Notes: a model not told the origin generated them from the sequence alone. Positions 31,631-40,984 are shown, counted from the first letter of the stretch. The stretch is 43,653 bases of DNA from Bdellovibrio sp. ArHS (GCF_000786105.1 NZ_JTEV01000017.1:1-43653), one strand, 5' to 3'. A program made the numbers and translations.

Positions 31631-32760
31631 TGTCATTTAATACTATTCCAGAAATCATCGAAGATATTCGCAACGGAAAGATGGTCATCCTTGTCGATGA
31701 CGAAGATCGTGAAAACGAAGGCGATCTGATTCTTGCGACGGACCATGTGACGACTCAAGCGGTGAATTTTATGATCACCGAAGCACGCGGTCTGGTGTGT
31801 CTGACAGTGACGGCCCAGCAGATCGAGCGTTTGCAATTGCCGCTCATGGTTCGTGATGACATGAACTTTGCTCCCAACAAAACAGCATTCACTGTCAGCA
31901 TTGAAGCCTCAGAGGGCATTTCGACGGGGATTTCCGCTGCCGACCGAGCGCACACTTTGCGAGTGGCCGCGAACCCGCATGCAAAGCCTTCAGACATTCA
32001 TATGCCGGGACATATTTTCCCGATCCGCGCTCAGCAAGGCGGGGTTCTTAAACGCGCGGGACATACCGAAGCCAGCGTAGATTTGGCTCGTTTGGCGGGG
32101 CTGAATCCTGCGGCCGTCATTTGTGAGGTCATGAATCCTGACGGGAGCATGGCGCGTGTGACGGATCTGAAAGAGTTCGCCAAGAAACACGGCTTAAAAA
32201 TCGGCACCATCGTCGATTTGATCGCCTACCGTTTGGCGAATGAAACTTTGGTCGAAGAGCTTTCGGCCATTGATCTGCCGTCTTCTTTTGGTGAAGGTTT
32301 AAAGGCACGCATTTTCCGCAGCACTGTAGATGGACTTGAACATTTGGTGATCCAGAAGGGCGAGATTTCCCCGGATCAGGAAACCTTGGTGCGTGTGCAT
32401 GTCGATAATTTCACCCGGGACTTTATGGCGGTATTACAAAGAGGTGCGTCGACAGTTCTGGAAAGTCTGAAGCTGATCAGCGAACAAAAATCGGGCGCCT
32501 TTGTCTTGCTTCGTGGTAACAACCGCACGCATGGTTTGACTCAAGAGCTGAATATGCTGGCGGGAATGGAAGATGTTCGTCCATCAACGCCGTTGATGGA
32601 TGAGCGGGATTACGGCATTGGGGCGCAAATTCTGCGTGAAATCGGTGCGCACAAGATTCGTCTTCTAACGAACAAACCTGAAAAGAAAGTGGGCCTGAAG
32701 GCCTTCGGAATCGAAATTGTAGAAATCGTAGCTATTGAAAATGTAAAGGGGCACAAGTAA
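31630..32760 (+). CDS. ribBA: RibBA: DHBP synthase with a degenerate GTP cyclohydrolase II domain
   Basis: 376 residues. Residues 1-200 are an intact 3,4-dihydroxy-2-butanone 4-phosphate synthase: [10 protein letters not shown] (23-32) binds metal and substrate and H-T-E-A-S-V-D-L-A lies near 145. Residues about 206-370 align in length with GTP cyclohydrolase II but lack its zinc-binding cysteines: the region equivalent to S-E-C-L-T-G-D...C-D-C reads [18 protein letters not shown] with no Cys. The second domain should thus be inactive for GTP ring opening, as known for some proteobacterial fusions. The start overlaps the ribE stop, and the stop overlaps the ribH start. A true ribA and ribD must lie elsewhere. 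Confidence 0.9.
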   Translation: MSFNTIPEIIEDIRNGKMVILVDDEDRENEGDLILATDHVTTQAVNFMITEARGLVCLTVTAQQIERLQLPLMVRDDMNFAPNKTAFTVSIEASEGISTGISAADRAHTLRVAANPHAKPSDIHMPGHIFPIRAQQGGVLKRAGHTEASVDLARLAGLNPAAVICEVMNPDGSMARVTDLKEFAKKHGLKIGTIVDLIAYRLANETLVEELSAIDLPSSFGEGLKARIFRSTVDGLEHLVIQKGEISPDQETLVRVHVDNFTRDFMAVLQRGASTVLESLKLISEQKSGAFVLLRGNNRTHGLTQELNMLAGMEDVRPSTPLMDERDYGIGAQILREIGAHKIRLLTNKPEKKVGLKAFGIEIVEIVAIENVKGHK

Positions 32761-33284
32761 TGGGTCTTAAAGTTGGTGTAGTCACAGCTCGTTTTAATAA
32801 TGAAATCACGGAAAAACTGGAAGAAGGAGCAATCTCTTATCTTGAGTCTTGTGAAGGCGTTGAAATCTTCGCGGCTCTTGTTCCTGGTGCAGTCGAGTTG
32901 CCTTTGGCTTGTCAGGCTTTCCTGGATGCTGGTTGTGATGGCGTCGTGGCCCTGGGAGCCGTGATTCGTGGCGAAACTTCTCATTACGACTATGTCTGCA
33001 ATTCGGTAACGGATGGAATCACTCGGTTGATGCTTGATTACAAAAAACCTATCGGGTTTGGTGTTTTGACGACTGAGAACGAAGAGCAGGCCTTGGCTCG
33101 TGCGGGTGGTGCTCACGGTAATAAAGGTGAAGAAGCCGCTCAGGTGGTTATGGAAATGATCGGTTTGACTCAAGAGATTCCGGCGACTTTGAAAACCGCG
33201 GCGATCTTGGCCAAACCTAAGGCGGCCAAGTCCTCGAAAGCTGCATCAAAAACACAAAAAAAGAAGAAAAATGCTAAAAAGTAA
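32760..33284 (+). CDS. ribH: Lumazine synthase with a lysine-rich C-terminal tail
   Basis: 174 residues, about 20 longer than usual. The core (1-150) contains A-R-F-N, P-G-A-V-E-L-P, G-A-V-I-R-G-E-T and catalytic His75 in S-H-Y-D-Y-V-C, then G-V-L-T-T-E-N-E-E-Q-A. It joins the RibB product with 5-amino-6-ribitylaminouracil to make lumazine. Residues 152-174 form a basic tail with 11 Lys in 23 residues, ending KKKKNAKK and similar in flavour to H1 tails. Family members form pentamers or 60-subunit shells, so the tail would be multiplied many times. Its ATG overlaps the ribBA stop by one base. The ntrY gene begins 15 bp later. Confidence 0.93.
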   Translation: MGLKVGVVTARFNNEITEKLEEGAISYLESCEGVEIFAALVPGAVELPLACQAFLDAGCDGVVALGAVIRGETSHYDYVCNSVTDGITRLMLDYKKPIGFGVLTTENEEQALARAGGAHGNKGEEAAQVVMEMIGLTQEIPATLKTAAILAKPKAAKSSKAASKTQKKKKNAKK

Positions 33285-33299
33285 TCTAGCATAAGGGGG

Positions 33300-35504
33300 A
33301 TGGAAAACACCCCCGTAAACGACGATTTTCAGCCTCCTGGTCCTCAGGAATTTAAGAAGCGACGCCGCGAGATCTTTCTGGTTCTTTTGGTGTCGTTTTT
33401 ATTCGGTCTTCTGACTTGGTTTGAAATTCGTCTTTTCGCCACCAGCCAACAACTGCCATTCGTGCACAGTATTTTCTTCTTTGGTCTGGTGAACTTCAAT
33501 ATCATCCTGCTATTGCTTTTGCTGTTCATGATCTTCCGCAATGTCGTGAAGGTTTTCGTCGAACGACAGGGCAAGGTTTTCGGAAGCAGTCTGAAAGCGA
33601 AGTTGATTGCCGCGTTTGTGGCCTTCAGTTTCGTTCCGACTGTGCTGATGTTCATTATTTCAGTCTTCTACATCAACTCCAGTTTCGACAAATGGTTCAG
33701 CGCCAAGATGGCGGGGGTTCTAAAAAGCTCTATTGAAGTGACCAATGCCTACTATTTCAATGCGAAGAAGGACAACTATCACTTCGCACACAAAATCGCA
33801 GATTCCATTCGCAATGTGCAGAACCCGAACGAAATAAAAAAGCGCATTGAAAATCTTCGGGAAGAATTCAGTTTGGATGCCGTCGAATATTATCCCTCGC
33901 TCTTTGGTAAGCGCGTGGTGGTGGCGGCGGAAGACGACACGGTTCCGAACGTTCCTGCAGTCTCTTTAGAGTTCTTGCAAAAAGGGATTAAATTGCAGGC
34001 GGAAGCCAGCATCATCCATCAGTTCGGGGACGGCAATCTGGTGCGTGTGATTGTCCCCGTGCAAGAAGGGGCGGAAAAAGGCGCGGTCGTTGTCTCTAGC
34101 TTTCTGCCTTTGTCACTGATCTCAAAGATGAATGATATTTCGACGGCTTATGATGAGTTTCGTGATATCAACCCTCTTGAATATCCTTTGAAGTCGATCT
34201 ATCTGTACATTCTTGTTCTGATGACTTTCGTGATCTTGCTAGCCGCGACCTGGTTCGGGTTCTATTTAGCGAAGCAGTTGTCGATTCCCATCGTGCAATT
34301 GGGACGAGCCACTCGTCGTGTCGCGGGCGGCGACTATACACCCCTGCAAATTCAGTCGGGTTCAGAGGAAATCAATGATTTGATTTCAAGTTTTAACCAA
34401 ATGACGGTGACTCTCGAAAAGACGCTGGAAGAATTGGATCAGCATGCGCGTTATACCGATACCGTCCTGAAGAACGTCAGTGCCGGAGTGATTTCGGTGG
34501 ATGAGCATGGTGTCGTCTCTACGATCAACCGTCATGCGGCTCATCTATTGAAAATTGATCCTGACAGGTACATTGGAAAATCGGTGCGTGATCTTTTAAC
34601 ATTAGAGTACTTCCGCACCTTCGCAGAGCTGCAAAAAACCATGGTGGATCACAAGGTTGAAAGTATCCAAAAAGAACTTCGTTTGAACGTCCAGGGCGAA
34701 GCTTTGCCACTCTTGATGACTCTTTCAATTTTGAAAGATGAAAGAGGTCACGAGATGGGTAAGATTTTGGTTTTTGACGATTTAACTCCGATTGCCAATG
34801 CTCAACGGGCTGCGGCCTGGACTGAAGTGGCCCGCCGTATCGCCCATGAAATCAAGAACCCTTTGACGCCGATCAAACTTTCCGCAGAACGTCTGCAAAG
34901 AAAGTTTGGTGCCACTGTGACCGATCCGGCTTTCCGTGAATGCACGACGATGATCGTAAAGCAGGTCGATGGCTTGAAAAACTTGGTGAACGAGTTCAGT
35001 AATTTTGCACGTCTGCCGCAAGCTCGTCCTGTGGTCGCCAATCTTAATAGCGTGGTTGAGGAATCACTGGGCCTTTATCGGCAAGCGCATGGTAACGTCA
35101 AATTTGTTTTTTCGAAGGATGCTGAATTGCCGGACTTCAAATTTGACCCTGACCAGATTAAACGCGTGATCGTAAATTTGGTCGACAATTCGGTTTCAGC
35201 TGTTGCAAAAGAGCCACAGGCCACAGTGGAAATCGTGACTCGATACGACAAGGATATCAAAACTGTCCGTTTAACGGTGTCTGATAATGGCGAAGGTATT
35301 CCTGCGGCAGATCGAAGTCGCATTTTTGAGCCATACTACTCTACAAAAGAGGGCGGAACTGGGCTAGGCTTAGCCATTGTGAAAAGGATCATCGAAGATC
35401 ATAATGGTTTCATTCGTGCGACAGCCAATGAACCCAAAGGGGTCAAAATGGTGATCGAAATGCCAGTCAATGAAGTGGGTGCTTGGAAACCTGCTGGCGA
35501 GTAG
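33300..35504 (+). CDS. NtrY-like membrane sensor histidine kinase
   Basis: 734 residues. Three hydrophobic segments lie near the N-terminus (about 25-45, 58-80 and 95-120), then a periplasmic sensor region (about 120-295), another TM (about 300-325), HAMP (about 325-380), PAS (about 385-490), HisKA with phospho-acceptor His516 in A-R-R-I-A-H-E-I-K-N-P-L-T-P-I-K, and HATPase with N-box VDNSVSA, D-N-G-E-G-I-P and the G-G-T-G-L-G-L-A lid. This is the NtrY layout, linked elsewhere to nitrogen, redox or envelope sensing. AAGGGGG directly touches the ATG with no spacer, but no later in-frame start is credible. The partner gene follows at 14 bp. Confidence 0.9.
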   Translation: MENTPVNDDFQPPGPQEFKKRRREIFLVLLVSFLFGLLTWFEIRLFATSQQLPFVHSIFFFGLVNFNIILLLLLLFMIFRNVVKVFVERQGKVFGSSLKAKLIAAFVAFSFVPTVLMFIISVFYINSSFDKWFSAKMAGVLKSSIEVTNAYYFNAKKDNYHFAHKIADSIRNVQNPNEIKKRIENLREEFSLDAVEYYPSLFGKRVVVAAEDDTVPNVPAVSLEFLQKGIKLQAEASIIHQFGDGNLVRVIVPVQEGAEKGAVVVSSFLPLSLISKMNDISTAYDEFRDINPLEYPLKSIYLYILVLMTFVILLAATWFGFYLAKQLSIPIVQLGRATRRVAGGDYTPLQIQSGSEEINDLISSFNQMTVTLEKTLEELDQHARYTDTVLKNVSAGVISVDEHGVVSTINRHAAHLLKIDPDRYIGKSVRDLLTLEYFRTFAELQKTMVDHKVESIQKELRLNVQGEALPLLMTLSILKDERGHEMGKILVFDDLTPIANAQRAAAWTEVARRIAHEIKNPLTPIKLSAERLQRKFGATVTDPAFRECTTMIVKQVDGLKNLVNEFSNFARLPQARPVVANLNSVVEESLGLYRQAHGNVKFVFSKDAELPDFKFDPDQIKRVIVNLVDNSVSAVAKEPQATVEIVTRYDKDIKTVRLTVSDNGEGIPAADRSRIFEPYYSTKEGGTGLGLAIVKRIIEDHNGFIRATANEPKGVKMVIEMPVNEVGAWKPAGE

Positions 35505-35517
35505 AAAGAGGTCCTAG

Positions 35518-36894
35518 ATGACAGCTCAAAATACAAAAATTCTGATTATTGATGACGAAGCTCCGATTCGTGATGTGCTCTCGGCTTCATTGAAGGACGA
35601 AGGCTATCAAGTTTTCCTTGCCCATGACGGAGAGTCAGGACTCAAAGCCATTCGCGAAGTTCAACCTGATATCGTGTTTCAGGATATCTGGATGCCGGGT
35701 AAATACGATGGCATCGAAGTGTTAACGATGGCTCGTAAAGAATTCCCCCAACTCGAGTTCGTGATGATTTCGGGTCATGGGACGATCGAAACAGCCGTGA
35801 AGTCCACAAAGCTGGGCGCCTGGGATTTCATCGAAAAGCCTCTGTCCATGGATAAAATCCTGATCGTGATTTCGAATATTTTAAGTTACCAGCAACAAAA
35901 AGAAGAAAAGGCGTTGTTATTAAACAAACTTCGTAAGTCGATTGCACTTATCGGAGAAGCCGCTTCGATTATGCAAACAAAGCAGATCATTGCCCGCGTG
36001 GCGCCGACCAATTCATGGATTTTAATCCAGGGGGAAGTCGGCACCGGCAAAGAGCTGGTCGCGCAGAACGTGCACTATATGAGCGCGCGCGCCAGCCGTC
36101 CTTTTGTTGAAATCAATTGTGGCGGTATCCCGGAGGACCTTCTTGATTCCGAAATCTTCGGTATCGAAAAGGGCGCTATGCCAGGCGTGGACCGAGTAAA
36201 AAAAGGCAAACTCGATCTGGCCCAAGGGGGAACACTTTATATCGCCGAGATCTGCGAGATGAATAAAGAATGTCAGGCGAAACTTTTAAAATATCTTGAT
36301 GAAAAGAAGTACTCCCGCGTTGGTGGTCATGAACTGATCGAAAATGATGTTCGTGTTATTGCTGCTTCTTCCAAAGATCTCGAGAAAGAGGTTAAGGAGG
36401 GGCGCTTCCGCGAAGACCTTTATTATCGTCTGAACGTTATTCCTTTCCGCATTCCTGCACTTCGTGAACATGTCGAAGACATCCCAGTATTGGTGTCTTA
36501 CTTCTCTGACAACGTGGCACGTGAAAGCGGTTATTTGAAAAAAGTATTTTCTGAAAAAGCGATCGAAAAAATGATTGCCTACACTTGGCCAGGCAATGTG
36601 CGCGAGCTGAAAAATTTTATTGAGCGCGTTTACATCCTGACTCCGGGTGAATTCGTGGACGTGCATGATGTGCGCTTTGCCGGTCTGATTGACAAAGACG
36701 ATGAAAAAGCGGTCGAGATGCAGGATCTTTCCACATTCCGCGAAGCCCGCGCTCAATTTGAAAAAGATTATCTGCTTCGCAAGATTTCCGAAAATAGCGG
36801 TAACATCAGTAAAACAGCAGAAGTGATCGGTCTGGAAAGAAGTTATCTTCACAGAAAGATCAAAGCATACGGTATTGATACTAAAGACAACTAG
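35518..36894 (+). CDS. NtrX-like response regulator with a degenerate sigma-54 AAA+ domain
   Basis: 458 residues. The receiver domain (1-125) is intact: Asp12-Asp13 pocket (I-I-D-D-E), phospho-acceptor Asp56 (F-Q-D-I-W-M-P-G) and the K-P pair near 107. The AAA+ domain (about 145-380) keeps Walker A GEVGTGKE (172-179), but the Walker B Asp is replaced by Ala243 (L-Y-I-A-E-I), and the sigma-54 contact loop GAFTGA reads GAMPGV (219-224). A Fis-type helix-turn-helix closes the protein (NISKTAEVIGLERSYLHRKI). It should be phosphorylated by the upstream kinase, yet probably does not remodel sigma-54 polymerase; it may act as an ordinary DNA-binding activator or repressor. proS follows after 47 bp. 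Confidence 0.9.
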   Translation: MTAQNTKILIIDDEAPIRDVLSASLKDEGYQVFLAHDGESGLKAIREVQPDIVFQDIWMPGKYDGIEVLTMARKEFPQLEFVMISGHGTIETAVKSTKLGAWDFIEKPLSMDKILIVISNILSYQQQKEEKALLLNKLRKSIALIGEAASIMQTKQIIARVAPTNSWILIQGEVGTGKELVAQNVHYMSARASRPFVEINCGGIPEDLLDSEIFGIEKGAMPGVDRVKKGKLDLAQGGTLYIAEICEMNKECQAKLLKYLDEKKYSRVGGHELIENDVRVIAASSKDLEKEVKEGRFREDLYYRLNVIPFRIPALREHVEDIPVLVSYFSDNVARESGYLKKVFSEKAIEKMIAYTWPGNVRELKNFIERVYILTPGEFVDVHDVRFAGLIDKDDEKAVEMQDLSTFREARAQFEKDYLLRKISENSGNISKTAEVIGLERSYLHRKIKAYGIDTKDN

Positions 36895-36941
36895 GGGAAA
36901 AAGGATCCCAAAGACTTTTTTCACGAGAAAGAGACAAAAAA

Positions 36942-38441
36942 ATGGCAGATACAGCGATTGTTCCTACACGAGCACAAAATTATCCTGAGTGGTACCAACA
37001 GGTCATCACTGCGGCTGACATGGCGGAAAATTCTCCGGTTCGCGGTTGCATGGTGATCAAACCTTGGGGCTACGCTGTTTGGGAAAACATGCAGGCTGTT
37101 TTAGATCGTATGTTCAAAGACACCGGGCATGTGAATGCTTACTTTCCTTTGTTGATTCCGCTCAGCTTCCTAGAAAAAGAAGCGGCTCACGTCGAAGGTT
37201 TTGCGAAAGAATGTGCGGTGGTGACTCATCACCGTCTTAAAGGCGATGGGACCGGAAAGCTTGTTCCGGACGGAGAACTGGAAGAGCCTCTTATCATTCG
37301 CCCAACCTCTGAAACTATCATTGGCCACCAATTCGCAAAATGGGTGAAATCTTATCGTGACTTACCGATTTTGGTGAACCAGTGGTGTAACGTGATGAGA
37401 TGGGAAATGCGTACGCGCATGTTCCTAAGAACGGCAGAGTTCCTATGGCAGGAAGGACATACCGTTCACGCGACGGCGAAAGAGGCTCAGGAAGAAACTT
37501 TGCAGATGCTGGACGTCTATTCCGAGTTTGCTGAAAAGTATATGGCGATGCCGGTTATTAAAGGTATGAAAACGCCAGACGAAAGATTTCCGGGCGCGGT
37601 AGATACTTATACAATCGAAGCGTTGATGCAAGATCGTAAGGCCCTGCAAGCAGGGACATCGCATTTCTTAGGTCAAAATTTCGCAAAAGCTTCTGAGATC
37701 AAATATCTCAGTGCGGAAGGAAAAGAAGAGTTCGCATGGACGACGTCCTGGGGTGTTTCAACCCGTCTTATCGGCGGTTTGATCATGACCCACAGTGATG
37801 ATAATGGCTTTGTGGCTCCTCCAAGAATTGCGCCTTTGCACGTTGTCATCATTCCGATCTATCGCAATGACGAAGAAAAGGCACAAGTTCTTGATTATGT
37901 ACAAACTTTGGCCAAAGAACTTAAGCAACAAAACTTCTCAGGCTCTGCGGTGCGCGTGAAAATCGACGATCGTGATCTGCGCGGCGGAGAAAAAGCATGG
38001 CAGTACATCAAACAGGGTGTTCCATTGCGCGTGGAAGTGGGTCCTCGGGACATGGCTAAGGGTGAAGTTTTCGTCGGTCGTCGTGACCGTGGTCCTAAAG
38101 AAAAGGCTTCACAAACGAAGGCGGATTTTGTTGCGAATATTGGAAATCTTCTGCAAGAAATCCAAGATGGGCTTTTCGAGAAAGCAAAAAAGTTCCGTGA
38201 TGAGAACATTAAGCGCATCACTTCTTTACAAGACTTTGAAAAGTACTTCTCTGGCGACGAGGCCTCGGCTCCGGGATTCGCGATGGTGCCTTGGTGTGAA
38301 GAGGGAATGGGACATGACTTGTTAGCGAAGCTGAAAGTAACGCCACGTTGTGCGCCTTTGCAGCAAGAAGCGGTGACGGGGAATTGTATATTCTCGGGAA
38401 AACCGGCGACCAAGTGGGTCCTGTTCGCGAAATCATACTAA
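36942..38441 (+). CDS. proS: Prolyl-tRNA synthetase, archaeal/eukaryal-type (ProS type 3)
   Basis: 499 residues, lacking the editing INS domain of bacterial-type ProRS (about 570). Class II motifs are present: R-P-T-S-E-T-I-I-G (motif 2 region), W-E-M-R-T-R-M-F-L-R-T-A-E-F-L-W-Q-E-G-H-T, and G-V-S-T-R-L-I-G-G-L-I-M-T-H-S-D-D (motif 3). The anticodon-binding domain and a C-terminal region with Cys residues (W-C-E-E-G and R-C-A-P) ending in Tyr follow, as in the archaeal/eukaryal class. It charges tRNA-Pro with proline. GAGAAAGAGAC precedes the ATG. It may be the last gene of the transcript that starts at ribE; a terminator follows. Confidence 0.95.
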   Translation: MADTAIVPTRAQNYPEWYQQVITAADMAENSPVRGCMVIKPWGYAVWENMQAVLDRMFKDTGHVNAYFPLLIPLSFLEKEAAHVEGFAKECAVVTHHRLKGDGTGKLVPDGELEEPLIIRPTSETIIGHQFAKWVKSYRDLPILVNQWCNVMRWEMRTRMFLRTAEFLWQEGHTVHATAKEAQEETLQMLDVYSEFAEKYMAMPVIKGMKTPDERFPGAVDTYTIEALMQDRKALQAGTSHFLGQNFAKASEIKYLSAEGKEEFAWTTSWGVSTRLIGGLIMTHSDDNGFVAPPRIAPLHVVIIPIYRNDEEKAQVLDYVQTLAKELKQQNFSGSAVRVKIDDRDLRGGEKAWQYIKQGVPLRVEVGPRDMAKGEVFVGRRDRGPKEKASQTKADFVANIGNLLQEIQDGLFEKAKKFRDENIKRITSLQDFEKYFSGDEASAPGFAMVPWCEEGMGHDLLAKLKVTPRCAPLQQEAVTGNCIFSGKPATKWVLFAKSY

Positions 38442-38467
38442 GCGGAATTTGAATATTAGATATCCTA

Positions 38468-38498
38468 AAAGCCTCGGCGTCGGCCGGGGCTTTTTTTA
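38468..38498 (+). terminator. Terminator after proS
   Basis: GCCTCGGC (38471-38478) pairs with GCCGGGGC (38483-38490), one G-U pair, followed by seven Ts. A-run upstream makes it potentially bidirectional for the gene ending at 38496. Confidence 0.85.
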
Positions 38499-39134
38499 TT
38501 TAAGAAGTTCTTCGCGGGGAGTGTTCTGGCCCTGGAAGAAGTAGCGCAGAACAATCATGAACCCGTATTGATCCGAAAACTCATCATGATTTTTTGTTAA
38601 GGCCCAGGAATAGCGCGCTTCTGTCGTCAGGGCATAGCGTCCTTGGGCCCAAAGTTCGGCTTGTGCGCCGAAGTCCAAGCCGGTTTCGGCATTTTCGTGC
38701 GCATATGTTTTTACAGGATCGACGGGGAAAGAGTTATAGACCTTTTCTGAATCTCCCAAGGGATAAGAAGTATACAGTGACATCACGGCGCTATAGCGAC
38801 TGCCGAACCAGCGCCGATATCCTGCCGCCGCATGGACCACTTGAGTGTCTTCGATAACTACATAGCCGTCTTTGCGTCCCACAAAACTTTTGTTCATAAA
38901 TGTAGTTGTGAACTCCAGGCTGCCTCGATCATTCACATCGCCAATAATCACCCAATTCAAACCAGTCCGATATCCACGCTCAGCCCCTTCCCCATCGTAG
39001 TTTGTCCGATAGAAATAAGGCCCCATTGAGGTGTGAACATTTCCTCTTTGCGGAGTATAGGCCTCAGCGTCCTCTAAAAAAGAAAACAACAAAATAAAGG
39101 ACAAGATACTAAAAACTAGTTTACAGTGGTCCAT
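38496..39134 (-). CDS. Probable outer-membrane beta-barrel protein
   Basis: 212 residues with a signal peptide (about 1-25, ending AEA). The mature chain consists of alternating amphipathic strands with many Tyr, Arg and Gly (for example VHAAAGYRRWFG, YSAVMSLYTSYPLG, YALTTEARYSWAL, YGFMIVLRYFF), consistent with a barrel of about ten strands. A short Gln/Thr/Pro-rich end (QNTPREELLK) follows the last aromatic strand, so the usual terminal Phe is not the final residue. No good Shine-Dalgarno precedes the ATG. Divergent from the next gene across 16 bp; the promoters must overlap. Function unknown. Confidence 0.68.
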   Translation of the reverse strand: MDHCKLVFSILSFILLFSFLEDAEAYTPQRGNVHTSMGPYFYRTNYDGEGAERGYRTGLNWVIIGDVNDRGSLEFTTTFMNKSFVGRKDGYVVIEDTQVVHAAAGYRRWFGSRYSAVMSLYTSYPLGDSEKVYNSFPVDPVKTYAHENAETGLDFGAQAELWAQGRYALTTEARYSWALTKNHDEFSDQYGFMIVLRYFFQGQNTPREELLK

Positions 39135-39150
39135 GTAGGGAGATTAAGTT

Positions 39151-40098
39151 TTGATCGGAAAAATACAATCAAAATTTTCAATGAGACGGCAATGGCGGGC
39201 GTTTCTCTGCGCCGGCATTGTTTCGCTGTCTTCGGTCTCGGGTCAGGCCGCCTACGAGACTGTCGAAGAAACTCTCATTCGTCAGAATATCAATGTATCA
39301 GAGTGGCTGGATAGCGTGGCTGACGGTCTGGACTTGTTTTTAGCGGGTGAGCGCTACACGACTAGGCCCAATAAGACAGCGGTGACTCTGGAAAACTCTG
39401 GTTATTACACCGAGGCGGATGGGGTTTCCGGGGCGTTCAACTTCAATATAGATTTGCGTCTTCCCAATGTGGAAGAATATTGGCAGCTGACCTTTACAAG
39501 TTACGACGAAAACGAAGAGCGGGACGCCAAAACCAAATATCTTCGGACAGAACCCCGCGAAAGAAATTATGGAGCGTCGCTAAGTCTTTTTAAAAGAATG
39601 GGTGAAATCAGAACGTCTTTTCAGCCACGGATTACCTTCGAGGGTACGCCGGCAATATCGCATTCACTGAAATTTGAAACCATTATTGAACAAAAGAAAT
39701 ATCGAATTAATCCCCATTTAGAATTTTATGCCACCCCTGGGAAAGGGGCCGGTATCTTTGAGGCTTTGAACTTCAACTGGCCCTTAAGTGCCATGTACTC
39801 TTTGACTTTGATTAATGAAGGCGACTATCAAAGTCGACCCCATGTCTTTACCGCAACGAATGGTTTATCCCTGGGGCAGAGTTTCACGAAAAGCAGGTCT
39901 TTGTCTTACGCCATATTCGTAACCTCGTCCAATCGTCCGAACTACCAGTTGGCTGGATATAACTTTTCTGTGACCTGGAGGCATATTCTCTTAAAAAGAA
40001 TTTTGGACTACGATGTCATTCCCAATTTGGATTTTGTGCGTGAAAGAAACTTCGCCGTGAATCCGGGACTGACTGTTAACGTGAATTTGCATTTTTAG
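39151..40098 (+). CDS. Secreted outer-membrane-type protein, TTG start
   Basis: 315 residues from TTG at 39151, supported by AGGGAG (39137-39142) at 8-nt spacing; an ATG at 39181 starts closer to the signal peptide but has no ribosome site. The signal peptide hydrophobic core (A-F-L-C-A-G-I-V-S-L-S-S-V-S) ends at G-Q-A. The mature part has a short helical start and then long alternating strands ending in Val-Asn-Leu-His-Phe, the terminal aromatic typical of outer-membrane barrels. Predicted barrel size is about 12-14 strands. The family is not recognised. It is divergent from another barrel gene. Confidence 0.7.
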   Translation: MIGKIQSKFSMRRQWRAFLCAGIVSLSSVSGQAAYETVEETLIRQNINVSEWLDSVADGLDLFLAGERYTTRPNKTAVTLENSGYYTEADGVSGAFNFNIDLRLPNVEEYWQLTFTSYDENEERDAKTKYLRTEPRERNYGASLSLFKRMGEIRTSFQPRITFEGTPAISHSLKFETIIEQKKYRINPHLEFYATPGKGAGIFEALNFNWPLSAMYSLTLINEGDYQSRPHVFTATNGLSLGQSFTKSRSLSYAIFVTSSNRPNYQLAGYNFSVTWRHILLKRILDYDVIPNLDFVRERNFAVNPGLTVNVNLHF

Positions 40099-40246
40099 AT
40101 GCTGCCTTTGCGGCCATCTTATTAAATTAGTCAGAACTTTATTCAGACAAAATCAGCAATAGTTTCTTGAGTGTTTCTAAAACCCGGGGTTAGCGTCTGA
40201 GATCCAGTCATTTTGACGACTCAGAAAAACTTACGAAGGAGACACC

Positions 40247-40939
40247 GTGAAAAAGTACCTAATGTCATTCATGCTCTTGATGTCATTGACGACAAACGCC
40301 CAAGAGTCCGCCGATTATCGACCGCTAGATGACTTGATGTCACCGGATGAAATCGCCGAGGAAAATGGCTTTCCCCGCACTGAAATCCCCCTGGTCATAA
40401 AAACAGTAGAGGACGTCGCTCGTACAGAGGCCTTGGATATATTCCGCGAGTATCCGGTGATACTGATCATTAATAAGAAGGAAAGTGGGCCTGGTGCTCA
40501 GCGCATGAAAGTCTATTTGAACGGCTATCTGACTTATGATTGGCCCGTTTCGACCGGAAGAGAAAGATGGGAAACTGCTAAAAGTGGGCGCACTTATTTT
40601 TCCGTCACTCCCGCGGGCTTCTTCTATCCTTATATGTTGAACAAAGATCACTATTCAGAAACTTGGCAAACGCCGATGCCCTACAGCGTGTTCTTTAATG
40701 GTGGCATTGCTGTTCATGCGACGACTCCAGGACTTTATAAATACTTGGGCACTCGAGCTTCGGGCGGATGCGTGCGCCTTCATCACGAAAATGCCGCGTT
40801 TGTCTTTAATCGCATTCAGTCGGAAGGCCGAGGCCTGGTTCCTGTGATCAATCGCAATGGCACGGTCTCTCGTGATCGCCGCGGCAATGTGATACGCAGG
40901 GTCAACTATCGTACGCTCGTCATCGTCGAAGATCGATAG
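40247..40939 (+). CDS. L,D-transpeptidase (YkuD family)
   Basis: 230 residues with a signal peptide (about 1-18). The catalytic YkuD domain (about 70-227) includes the motif with His157 (I-A-V-H-A-T-T) and S-G-G-C-V-R-L containing Cys175 and Arg177. It should make or exchange L,D (3-3) cross-links or attach proteins to meso-diaminopimelate in peptidoglycan. The start is GTG at 40247, with GAAGGAG upstream at a good distance. In Bdellovibrio, L,D-transpeptidases have been reported to reinforce the prey wall during invasion; whether this one acts on self or prey is unknown. A basic, Arg-rich C-terminal part (RDRRGNVIRRVNYR) is notable. Confidence 0.9.
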   Translation: MKKYLMSFMLLMSLTTNAQESADYRPLDDLMSPDEIAEENGFPRTEIPLVIKTVEDVARTEALDIFREYPVILIINKKESGPGAQRMKVYLNGYLTYDWPVSTGRERWETAKSGRTYFSVTPAGFFYPYMLNKDHYSETWQTPMPYSVFFNGGIAVHATTPGLYKYLGTRASGGCVRLHHENAAFVFNRIQSEGRGLVPVINRNGTVSRDRRGNVIRRVNYRTLVIVEDR

Positions 40940-40984
40940 TGAAGGTGACTTGTCAGGTGTCAGCTTTTGCAGTAAAAATTTTGA

